Positions 1-4,619 of a stretch of 5,104 nt of DNA are shown here, piece by piece. The stretch is from Bacillota bacterium. Its GTDB lineage: Bacteria; Bacillota; Clostridia; Oscillospirales; Butyricicoccaceae. Location of the stretch: the NCBI GenBank assembly GCA_030705725.1, contig JAUZPW010000140.1, positions 1 through 5,104 of the forward strand, given 5' to 3'. Within the stretch, counting starts at the first letter, position 1, and every line of letters begins with the position of its first letter. Made by a program: the position numbers and the translations under genes. A model generated the notes under the pieces. That model ran no database searches, had not been told where the DNA came from, and saw nothing but the letters and a program-made list of their open reading frames with translations.

Positions 1-989
1 ACCTTTTTTGAGTTTTTCTGCTCGTACATAAGCTGCTCGGATTTATTGAAAACATCCTCGACGGACTTGCAGCCGTCAAGGGAGGTTATGCCCACGCTAA
101 CATCGACCGACGGTTCAACGCCGGCGGTATAGCTTATAAAATCCCGTTTCATTTCAGCGATCAGAAACTCAAGTTTTTCACAGCGGTCAAAAAACAAAAT
201 CAGAAATTCATCCCCGCCCCATCTGCAGATAAGGTTTTTGCCGTCGTCAAAGTATTTAAGCAGAACGAAGCCGAAATGTCTTAAAACATCGTCCCCGATA
301 TTATGGCCGTGTTTATCGTTTACAAGCTTAAAATTGTCGATGTCCAGGAATACGAGATTTCCTTCATATTTGCCCGAAAAAAATCTGTTAACGAGAAAAT
401 CGTTTAAGGCCCATCTATTTAAGAGGCATGTCAGCATATCGTAATTGGCATATTGAAAAAGCTCTTTGTTTGATTCGTTATATGCGTTTGCAAAGGTCCT
501 TACTATTGTGTAGCTGAAGATAAGTATTATGGGGACCTGAATAAGCCCGTCGTAAAACCGGCTTTGAGAATCATACACTACCATTATCTGCGGATACACG
601 AAACCGATTATTTGCAGCGCTATGACTTCCGCAATTATCATCGCTATGCAGATTTTCTGCTTAAGGCCGTCAAGTATATATGTCACGACTATAAGCGCAA
701 AGAAACCGAAAGCAATAAAAAAACTCTGCCCGCTGCCGCCGTTTATGTAACTAAACGGCATGAATACGGCAATGATAAAAAGAAAATAAACGAAAACAAC
801 CTTTTCAGACACGAATTTTTTTAACAGAACGGCCGTCATCGCTGACAAAATTGATAAAAAGAGCCATTTTATATTGGCGTTAAGCGGTAAATCCGTTATC
901 AGGTTTATATCAACGGCAATAAAAGAAAAAAGAATAACGGCATACAAGAAGTACCTAAAAAGCTGAATTTTGATGTTTAAGTGTCTCAA
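1..989 (-). CDS. Membrane-bound diguanylate cyclase (GGDEF), 3' end cut off by window edge
   Basis: Predicted to make the second messenger cyclic di-GMP from two GTP at the inner face of the membrane. The 329 visible residues read without a stop. Residues 11-170 hold about six hydrophobic segments (near 13-31, 42-56, 64-82, 89-106, 113-138, 149-167), which form a membrane sensor module of no recognised family. The GGDEF domain starts at about 180 with the classic YDMLTCLLNR (183-192), then FLDIDNFKLVND (metal-ligand D216) and the signature RWGGDEF (GGDEF at 258-262). SVGI and a closing QLMYEQK follow. The active-site signature is intact, but the upstream RxxD inhibitory site is replaced by DGKN (249-252), so product inhibition through that site is unlikely. 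The start is TTG at 989-987, because a GGGAG ribosome binding site lies 7 nt upstream and no in-frame ATG precedes it. The out-of-frame ATG at 1003 meets a stop after five codons. Its GC is low (22/60 in 661-720). Probably a host gene. The function call is firm; the sensed signal is unknown. Confidence 0.93.
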   Translation of the reverse strand, partial: MRHLNIKIQLFRYFLYAVILFSFIAVDINLITDLPLNANIKWLFLSILSAMTAVLLKKFVSEKVVFVYFLFIIAVFMPFSYINGGSGQSFFIAFGFFALIVVTYILDGLKQKICIAMIIAEVIALQIIGFVYPQIMVVYDSQSRFYDGLIQVPIILIFSYTIVRTFANAYNESNKELFQYANYDMLTCLLNRWALNDFLVNRFFSGKYEGNLVFLDIDNFKLVNDKHGHNIGDDVLRHFGFVLLKYFDDGKNLICRWGGDEFLILFFDRCEKLEFLIAEMKRDFISYTAGVEPSVDVSVGITSLDGCKSVEDVFNKSEQLMYEQKNSKK

Positions 990-1012
990 TTCTTTTCTCC
1001 CATTTTTTATTA

Positions 1013-1048
1013 TAAGGTTAATATAGCAGAATTTACGCCATTTGTAAA
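1013..1048 (-). promoter_or_regulatory. Sigma-A-type promoter of the diguanylate cyclase gene
   Basis: On the minus strand a -35 TTTACA (1048-1043) and a -10 TATATT (1025-1020) are separated by exactly 17 nt. Transcription would begin near 1013, leaving a leader of about 24 nt that carries the GGGAG ribosome binding site (about 1001-997) before the TTG start. The match to consensus is good (5/6 in each box). No operator or riboswitch is visible in the short leader. The gene therefore appears to be transcribed alone, separated from the upstream amidase gene by that gene's terminator. Confidence 0.6.
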
Positions 1049-1109
1049 TTTTTGTTGTATAATGTTTAATTTTTCTTAATAAAATTTTGTAAAATGCAAA
1101 GGCATCCGG

Positions 1110-1145
1110 GTAAAAACAGTGGGACGAATGATTCGTCCCACTGTT
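1110..1145 (-). terminator. Intrinsic terminator of the amidase gene
   Basis: A perfect 14-bp stem (1115-1128 with 1132-1145; arm AACAGTGGGACGAA) closes a 3-nt loop. Read on the minus strand, the right-hand arm is followed by a U-run (TTTTTA including the stem end), the form of a rho-independent terminator for the leftward amidase gene. The TAA stop codon of that gene (1146-1144) overlaps the base of the stem, so termination follows the stop immediately. On the plus strand no T-run follows, so it should act mainly leftward. Confidence 0.88.
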
Positions 1146-1647
1146 ATTTGCCGGCGCGCGCGCCTATTATATGCAGAAAGCGGATTTTCTGAAAACGGTA
1201 TGTACTAAGAGGGCGGCGATTGGCGTCGTATGAATGCGTTGCCACCAAAATACCGCCGAATGAGGGCGGCGATGATGTTTCTACGATAAACAGCGTGTGA
1301 TAGTATTCGCCGTTTGCGCGGCCCAGCTGTATGACGTCGCCGGGAAGTATATTCTCTACGGACACGTTTTGCGCGTATGGGCCCGGGCCTTTATTAGCCG
1401 TTAAAAACTGATACAGAAAAGGAACGCCGGTCCATGAAGGAGCGCGGTTTTCAGCGCCAAGATAATACCAGCCGTTTACGGGAGTATAGTTCATAATTTT
1501 GCATCCGGCAAATATGCACTGTGATATAAAATTCGTGCAGTCCCCGCCAAGGTTGTGAAAATCCATGTATTTCGGATTCCTGCTGTATGCCCACTCATTC
1601 GCGTATGAAATAGCAAGCTCCCTGTTATAATTTTCAGCCGCCAACAA
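1144..1647 (-). CDS. Amidase_6 (CHAP/NlpC-P60-like) putative cysteine amidase, no signal peptide
   Basis: A 167-residue protein that fills one Amidase_6-type domain, a papain-fold family thought to cleave amide bonds, possibly in peptidoglycan; its real substrate is unknown. Visible landmarks are YNRELAISYANEWAYSRNP (7-25), GGDCTNFISQC (34-44) with the probable nucleophile C37, the WYY-AENRAPSWTGV stretch (60-75), PGDVIQL (102-108), YHTLFIV with probable catalytic H117, and THSYD (137-141). The domain starts within the first ten residues, so no signal peptide or membrane anchor exists. Export would need a holin, lysis or a non-classical route. An in-frame TAA just upstream forces the start to one of two tandem TTG codons, 1647 or 1644. 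AAAGGAGG (1660-1653) lies 5 or 8 nt away, which slightly favours 1644. The gene lies downstream of the phage repressor in the same direction but is separated from it by hairpins. Similar short proteins seem common in Clostridia, so it may be a host gene bordering the prophage rather than phage cargo. Confidence 0.85.
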   Translation of the reverse strand: MLAAENYNRELAISYANEWAYSRNPKYMDFHNLGGDCTNFISQCIFAGCKIMNYTPVNGWYYLGAENRAPSWTGVPFLYQFLTANKGPGPYAQNVSVENILPGDVIQLGRANGEYYHTLFIVETSSPPSFGGILVATHSYDANRRPLSTYRFQKIRFLHIIGARAGK

Positions 1648-1820
1648 AACCGCCTCCTTTTACGCTATTACCAGAATATGAAAAAATTATCCGACGTTTC
1701 ATTTAAATCCCGAAATAAATCGGATTTTTTATTTCCGGTGCAGGCGGTAAAATGCGGCAAAAAAAGACCAAAAACAACGATAAAAACAAAAATAAAAAAG
1801 GGCGCTGATTTCTTGCGGAA
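1648..1820. other. Gene-free spacer between amidase and repressor genes
   Basis: An A/T-rich spacer with no credible gene. It holds the amidase ribosome binding site (1653-1660), two terminator-like hairpins (1705-1730 and 1796-1840, the second running into the repressor tail), and a poly-A-rich stretch around 1760-1800. On the minus strand a GATAAT box (near 1691-1686) could be a -10 for the amidase gene, but no convincing -35 lies 16-18 nt upstream. If the amidase is a host gene, the left edge of the phage element should fall here. No att-like direct repeat or tRNA fragment is visible within this window. Confidence 0.5.
1705..1730 (+). terminator. Weak terminator-like hairpin (plus strand)
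   Basis: The segment 1705-1713 pairs with 1720-1727 around a 6-nt A/T-rich loop, giving about 8 pairs with one bulged C (1709). On the plus strand it runs straight into a T-run (1725-1730). On the minus strand no T-run follows. No plus-strand gene that would need it is visible upstream. It may stop antisense or read-through transcription, or it may be chance in A/T-rich DNA. Confidence 0.3.
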
Positions 1821-1840
1821 TCAGTGCTCTTTTTTTTGGA
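1796..1840. terminator. Bidirectional terminator downstream of the repressor gene
   Basis: The arms GCGCTGATT (from 1802) and AATCAGTGC (to about 1828) close a loop of about 8 nt and are flanked by an A-run on the left and a T-run on the right. The minus-strand RNA therefore also ends in a U-run. In plus-strand RNA the helix is continuous, with two G-U wobbles and about 16 pairs including the A/U flanks. In minus-strand RNA those wobbles become A-C mismatches, so leftward termination of the repressor transcript should be weaker than rightward termination. The repressor stop codon (1823-1821) lies within the hairpin. Confidence 0.6.
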
Positions 1841-2291
1841 GCTTATCGACTATTTCCTCAAACTCTTTGGCATATTGAGGAGGGAGGCTCAATATACGTT
1901 TCGCGAGTTCGTACACAGCCCGGACATTTTCATTCTGAACATCTGCCGTTTTGCTGTTTACTATGCTCAGGGCTGCACCGACCTCGCCGTATGTAGGATG
2001 CTTTGAATTCACAAGACTGCCCATCGCAAGCCATAAATTTTTGAGCTCGGGAGAAAGAGAGCCCAGATCGATGACATTTTCAAATTCATTTTCCGTCCAG
2101 CCCATGAGGTATGACGGCGTCGTTTTGAGAGCTTCTGAGAGCCGCTCGATTACGGAATACGGCAGGTTTTCAATTTCGTCGTTTTCATAACGGTAGACTG
2201 TCGCACGGTTTTTATTAAGCATTTTTGCGAGTTCGTCAACCGAAAGCTTTAATTCTTTCCTTCTATTCTTAATGCGGTTACCTATAGTCAT
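1821..2291 (-). CDS. Cro/CI-family (XRE) HTH transcriptional repressor of a prophage
   Basis: A 156-residue DNA-binding protein, the likely lysogeny repressor. The N-terminal 65 residues form an HTH_3/XRE domain: IGNRIKNRRKELKLS, then the helix-turn-helix at about 17-37 (LAKMLNKNRATVYRYEN, recognition helix near 28-36), closing with SYLMGW (60-65), which is typical of repressors from Firmicutes phages. Residues 66-156 are mostly helical and acidic, probably for oligomerisation. They lack the Ser/Lys peptidase domain (S24) of lambda CI or LexA, so RecA-stimulated self-cleavage is not expected. The ATG at 2291 has AAAGGAGG 7 nt upstream (2306-2299). The frame stays open further upstream but that part crosses the promoter and operator, so it is not used. 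The gene is divergent from the late regulator and probably controls both promoters through the 19-bp sites between them. The family call is firm; the role as master repressor is inferred from position. Confidence 0.88.
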   Translation of the reverse strand: MTIGNRIKNRRKELKLSVDELAKMLNKNRATVYRYENDEIENLPYSVIERLSEALKTTPSYLMGWTENEFENVIDLGSLSPELKNLWLAMGSLVNSKHPTYGEVGAALSIVNSKTADVQNENVRAVYELAKRILSLPPQYAKEFEEIVDKLQKKEH

Positions 2292-2313
2292 GGGCGCGCC
2301 TCCTTTATAAATA

Positions 2314-2342
2314 ATTATATTACACTGTCGCATACAATGCAA
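2314..2342 (-). promoter_or_regulatory. Leftward promoter of the repressor gene
   Basis: A -35 TTGCAT (2342-2337) and a perfect -10 TATAAT (2319-2314) stand 17 nt apart on the minus strand. The predicted start near 2307 falls just before the Shine-Dalgarno sequence (2306-2299), giving a very short leader. The first operator copy (2326-2344) covers the -35 box and most of the spacer. This predicts negative autoregulation by the repressor. Confidence 0.72.
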
Positions 2343-2344
2343 CA
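2326..2344. promoter_or_regulatory. Probable repressor operator O1
   Basis: The 19-bp partial palindrome TGTCGCATACAATGCAACA has half-sites TGTCGCA and (inverted) TGTTGCA, matching at 6 of 7 positions around a 5-bp centre. It shares 15 of 19 bases with O2 and has the same orientation. It overlaps the -35 box and spacer of the repressor's own promoter. Operator identity is inferred from symmetry, duplication and position beside an XRE repressor gene. Confidence 0.65.
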
Positions 2345-2350
2345 AATATA

Positions 2351-2379
2351 TTGACAAGCTGCGAAATTGGATATATATT
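2351..2379 (+). promoter_or_regulatory. Strong rightward promoter of the late-regulator/packaging operon
   Basis: A perfect -35 TTGACA (2351-2356) and a -10 TATATT (2374-2379) are separated by the optimal 17 nt. Transcription should start near 2386, inside operator O2 (2385-2403). The -35 box lies only 8 bp from the -35 of the leftward repressor promoter, so the two polymerases would bind back to back and may compete. No other promoter is evident before 4620, so this one probably drives the late regulator, both terminase genes and the portal gene. Confidence 0.75.
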
Positions 2380-2384
2380 ACAAG

Positions 2385-2403
2385 TGTCGCACACAACGCG
2401 AAA
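2385..2403. promoter_or_regulatory. Probable repressor operator O2
   Basis: TGTCGCACACAACGCGAAA, 15 of 19 bases identical to O1 and in the same orientation. The left half-site is perfect; the right half matches the inverted consensus at 5 of 7 positions. It begins at the expected transcription start of the rightward promoter, so bound repressor would block promoter clearance or RNA polymerase binding. Confidence 0.62.
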
Positions 2404-2405
2404 AA

Positions 2406-2424
2406 TATCGCATAGGGAGAGACA
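2406..2424. promoter_or_regulatory. Possible degenerate third operator O3
   Basis: The half-sites TATCGCA (2406-2412, 6 of 7 matches) and inverted AGAGACA (2418-2424, 5 of 7) keep the same 7-5-7 layout. The centre is 21 bp, about two helical turns, from O2, which would suit cooperative binding. It overlaps the ribosome binding site of the next gene (AGGGAGA, 2414-2420), whose own sequence limits drift, so the similarity may be partly accidental. Confidence 0.35.
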
Positions 2425-2427
2425 AAA

Positions 2428-2835
2428 ATGACAAAAGCCGAGCTTTCGCAGATTCGCTTCCTTAGAAAAGAAATAGAACATTACGAGCAGGAGCTTAATA
2501 TGCTTAAGTCTGAAGCCGACTCGTGCGTGCGCACGATCGACGGCTTGCCTCATTCAAAACGCGGTGGGAGCAGAGTGGAATCATATGCTTTGAGGATAAA
2601 CGACCTTAAAAAAATCATTTTGTTAAGGCACGCTGAATATGAACGGCTTGAAAAATTTATCGAACAGGCAGGAGATTCGGAAATGCGCATGATTTTATCA
2701 CTAAAATACATAAGAAACCTTAGCTTTCAGCAGATTGCATTTGAGATTGGCTATCAGGATGAAAGCGTACCGAGAAAACGGATGGAACGTTTTCTGAAAA
2801 TGACCGAATTATCCGAAAAAAGGATGTTATTATGA
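2428..2835 (+). CDS. ArpU/DUF1492-like phage late-gene transcriptional regulator
   Basis: A 135-residue protein with the build of phage late-transcription regulators such as ArpU, RinA and DUF1492 proteins. Residues 4-32 and 50-80 are charged, heptad-rich helices, probably a coiled coil, split by a TIDGLPHSKRGGSRVES loop (36-52) that recalls DUF1492 members. From about 82 the sequence MRMILSLKYIRNLSFQQIAFEIGYQDESVPRKRMERFLKM resembles a sigma-70 region 4 HTH (LSFQQIAFEIGYQDES as the motif). Such proteins usually sit just before the terminase genes and activate late transcription, which is exactly its place here. ATG 2428 has AGGGAGA 7 nt upstream. It is the first gene after the repressor-controlled promoter, and its stop is within 30 nt of the terminase start, so they are probably co-transcribed. 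GC is low (23/60 in 2461-2520) compared with the genes that follow. Activator function is inferred from family and position. Confidence 0.72.
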   Translation: MTKAELSQIRFLRKEIEHYEQELNMLKSEADSCVRTIDGLPHSKRGGSRVESYALRINDLKKIILLRHAEYERLEKFIEQAGDSEMRMILSLKYIRNLSFQQIAFEIGYQDESVPRKRMERFLKMTELSEKRMLL

Positions 2836-2863
2836 TATTGTGAAAAACGATGCAGGGGTGATG

Positions 2864-3370
2864 ATGTTGCAGAAACTGACCGCTAAACAGCAGAGATTTG
2901 CAGAAGAATTTCTGGTTGACTTAAACGCTTCGCAGGCTGCTATAAGAGCCGGATACAGCGCGCGCTCCGCATACGAAAGCGCACATCAAAACATGCAGAA
3001 CCCAAGGGTCAGAGCGTACTTAGACCAGATGATGGCCAAGCTTTCACGACGTACCGGGGTCAGTCAGGAACGCATTGTGAGAGAGCTTGCCCGAGTCGCG
3101 TTTGTTAACGCTGCGGATGTGATTGATTTCAGCACCGCATCTGTCAGCAGTCAGGCATCTTCCGACGATACCGCGGCTATCGCTGCAATCAAGGTAAAAA
3201 ATACTCCGACTTCGGAAGGCGAATGCTCCGATTGCGAAATCAAGCTTTTGGACAAGCTCAAGGCGCTGGAGCTTCTCGGAAAGCACATGGGAATGTTCAC
3301 GGACAACGTCAATATATCGGCGGACATGGGGGTGCAGATACTGAATGACATCCCGGAAGACTCAGGTTAA
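2864..3370 (+). CDS. terS: Phage terminase small subunit (Terminase_2 family)
   Basis: The DNA-recognition subunit of the packaging motor. It binds the phage packaging site and loads the large subunit. The N-terminus KLTAKQQRFAEEFLVDLNAS (4-23) and the following AAIRAGYSARSAYESAHQNMQNPRVRAYL (25-53) are the signature Terminase_2 HTH region. The middle (60-140) is the oligomerisation part. The end, KALELLGKHMGMFTDNV, is the usual conserved tail. Length is 168 residues, normal for the family. The start is uncertain. GTG 2840 would also be in frame but has no ribosome binding site at good distance. The GGGGTGAT at 2855-2862 pairs with the extended anti-SD and best serves ATG 2864 (5 nt) or TTG 2867 (8 nt), both just before the conserved domain. 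The last 26 nt overlap the large subunit gene. In SPP1-like phages the pac site lies in or near this gene; none can be identified here. Confidence 0.92.
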   Translation: MLQKLTAKQQRFAEEFLVDLNASQAAIRAGYSARSAYESAHQNMQNPRVRAYLDQMMAKLSRRTGVSQERIVRELARVAFVNAADVIDFSTASVSSQASSDDTAAIAAIKVKNTPTSEGECSDCEIKLLDKLKALELLGKHMGMFTDNVNISADMGVQILNDIPEDSG

Positions 3371-4607
3371 CTTAAAGGATATTGTCGCGCCTTCCTTTTA
3401 CTCGCTGCACTGGGATGTGCTCGATGGGCGGCACACATATTACAGACTGTCGGGCGGGCGCGGCAGCACGAAATCCTCCTTTGTGAGCTCGGAAATAATA
3501 CTCGGCATGATGCGCGACGCCCAAAACGGCAGATACACCAACGCGGTCACTTTCCGGCGGTACGGCGTTAACCTCCACGACAGCGTATACGAGCAGCTCG
3601 TTTGGGCTATTGACAAGCTTGGCGTTTCGCACTTATGGCGGCAGACAGTAAGCCCGCTGCGGCTCAGCTACATACCGACCGGGCAGGTTATATTATTCCG
3701 CTGCGCCGACAAGGTAAAAAAATCAAAGTCTATCAAGGTATCCAAGGGGTATATAAAATATCTGTGGTTTGAGGAGCTAGACGAGTTCGAGGGCTCCGAA
3801 AAGATACGCAGCATACAGCAGTCGGTTGTGAGAGGCGGTGAAAGTTTCACCGTCTTTTATTCTTATAACCCGCCGAAGTCTCAGAGAAGCTGGGTAAACG
3901 ACCCCGTGCAGTGGGACAGGCCGGACACGGTGACGCACGAAAGCACATACCTGACCGTGCCGCGCGAATGGCTCGGCGAGCAGTTTTTTACAGACGCGGA
4001 GCACCTTAAGGCGATTAAGCCCGAGGTATACGAGCACGAATATCTCGGCAAGGTTACGGGAACGGGCACCGAGGTATTTGCGAACCTTGAAAACCGGCGG
4101 ATTACGGACAAGGAAATAGCTGACTTCGACCGGATACGCAGGGGCCTAGACTGGGGGTACGCGTCCGATCCGTTTCATTATACGGTTTGCCATTATGACA
4201 AGACGCGAAGGCGGCTTTACATCTTTTACGAAATTCATCAGGCAAGGCTTTCAAACCGCAGGGCGGCGCAGCTGATTAAGGCTGAAAACACATTAAACCG
4301 CGATATTATAGCGGACAGCGCGGAGCCGAAAAGCATCGCGGAGATGTACGAGTACGGGCTCAGGGTTCTGGGCGCGCGGAAGGGCCCGGACAGCGTAAAC
4401 TACGGCGTCAAATGGCTTTCGGATCTTGAGGGGATCGTTATCGACGCGGGGCGATGCCCGAACACCTGGAGGGAGTTTTACGGCTACGAACTGGAAGTTG
4501 ACGCTAACGGCAACGTCAAGGCCGAGTACCCTGACCGCGACAACCACAGCATTGACGCCGCGCGCTACGCTTTGCAGGACGAAATCATCAATACTAAAGT
4601 AAGATAG
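3345..4607 (+). CDS. terL: Phage terminase large subunit (PBSX/SPP1 gp2 type)
   Basis: The ATP-driven motor and nuclease that pulls DNA into the prohead and cuts it; 420 residues, complete for this family. ATPase half: Walker A GGRGSTKSS (37-45), Walker B region YLWFEELDEF (139-148, acidic E143/E144), and coupling motif FYSYNPP (N174-P176). Nuclease half (RNase H-like fold): DWGYASDP (D269), IADSAEPKS (D324) and DRDNHSIDAARYAL (D399, D404). All expected acidic metal ligands are present, so both activities should be intact. ATG 3345 lies inside terS, with a G-rich SD-like stretch (GGGGGTG, about 10 nt upstream). The 26-nt overlap suggests translational coupling, which is usual for this gene pair. 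Homology to SPP1 gp2 and PBSX XtmB suggests headful packaging (inference). GC is high (38/60 in 3421-3480), clearly above the genes to its left. Confidence 0.96.
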   Translation: MTSRKTQVNLKDIVAPSFYSLHWDVLDGRHTYYRLSGGRGSTKSSFVSSEIILGMMRDAQNGRYTNAVTFRRYGVNLHDSVYEQLVWAIDKLGVSHLWRQTVSPLRLSYIPTGQVILFRCADKVKKSKSIKVSKGYIKYLWFEELDEFEGSEKIRSIQQSVVRGGESFTVFYSYNPPKSQRSWVNDPVQWDRPDTVTHESTYLTVPREWLGEQFFTDAEHLKAIKPEVYEHEYLGKVTGTGTEVFANLENRRITDKEIADFDRIRRGLDWGYASDPFHYTVCHYDKTRRRLYIFYEIHQARLSNRRAAQLIKAENTLNRDIIADSAEPKSIAEMYEYGLRVLGARKGPDSVNYGVKWLSDLEGIVIDAGRCPNTWREFYGYELEVDANGNVKAEYPDRDNHSIDAARYALQDEIINTKVR

Positions 4608-4619
4608 GGCGGTGGAAAA

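Noticed and set aside
238..824. Plus-strand open frames at 238-444 and 564-824
   Set aside because: Both lie antisense within the GGDEF gene, whose frame has clear conserved motifs. Neither shows a family-like sequence or a good ribosome binding site.
1153..1164. Alternating 12-nt palindrome GGCGCGCGCGCC near the end of the amidase gene
   Set aside because: It is explained by the coded GARA residues. It is too short and isolated to claim Z-DNA or a regulatory role, although it could slow transcription before the terminator.
1661..1700. Possible sporulation (sigma-E/K) promoter before the amidase gene
   Set aside because: CATATTCT-like and GATAAT-like boxes exist but have no matching -35 element at proper spacing.
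1678..1878. Plus-strand open frame of 66 codons with a Lys-rich product
   Set aside because: It runs through two terminator-like hairpins and into the antisense of the repressor tail, has low-complexity composition from A-runs, and has no clear ribosome binding site.
1824..2190. Plus-strand open frames opposite the repressor gene
   Set aside because: They are antisense to a convincing HTH protein and have no recognisable features.
2292..2396. Upstream extension of the repressor frame by 35 codons
   Set aside because: It would cross the repressor's own promoter and operator O1. ATG 2291 has an ideal AAAGGAGG, and the conserved domain begins right there.
2320..2553. Minus-strand open frame across the control region and the late regulator
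   Set aside because: It overlaps both promoters and the regulator gene, and its product has no family-like character.
3044..4111. Several minus-strand open frames opposite the terminase genes
   Set aside because: They are shadows of terS and terL, whose frames carry all expected motifs.
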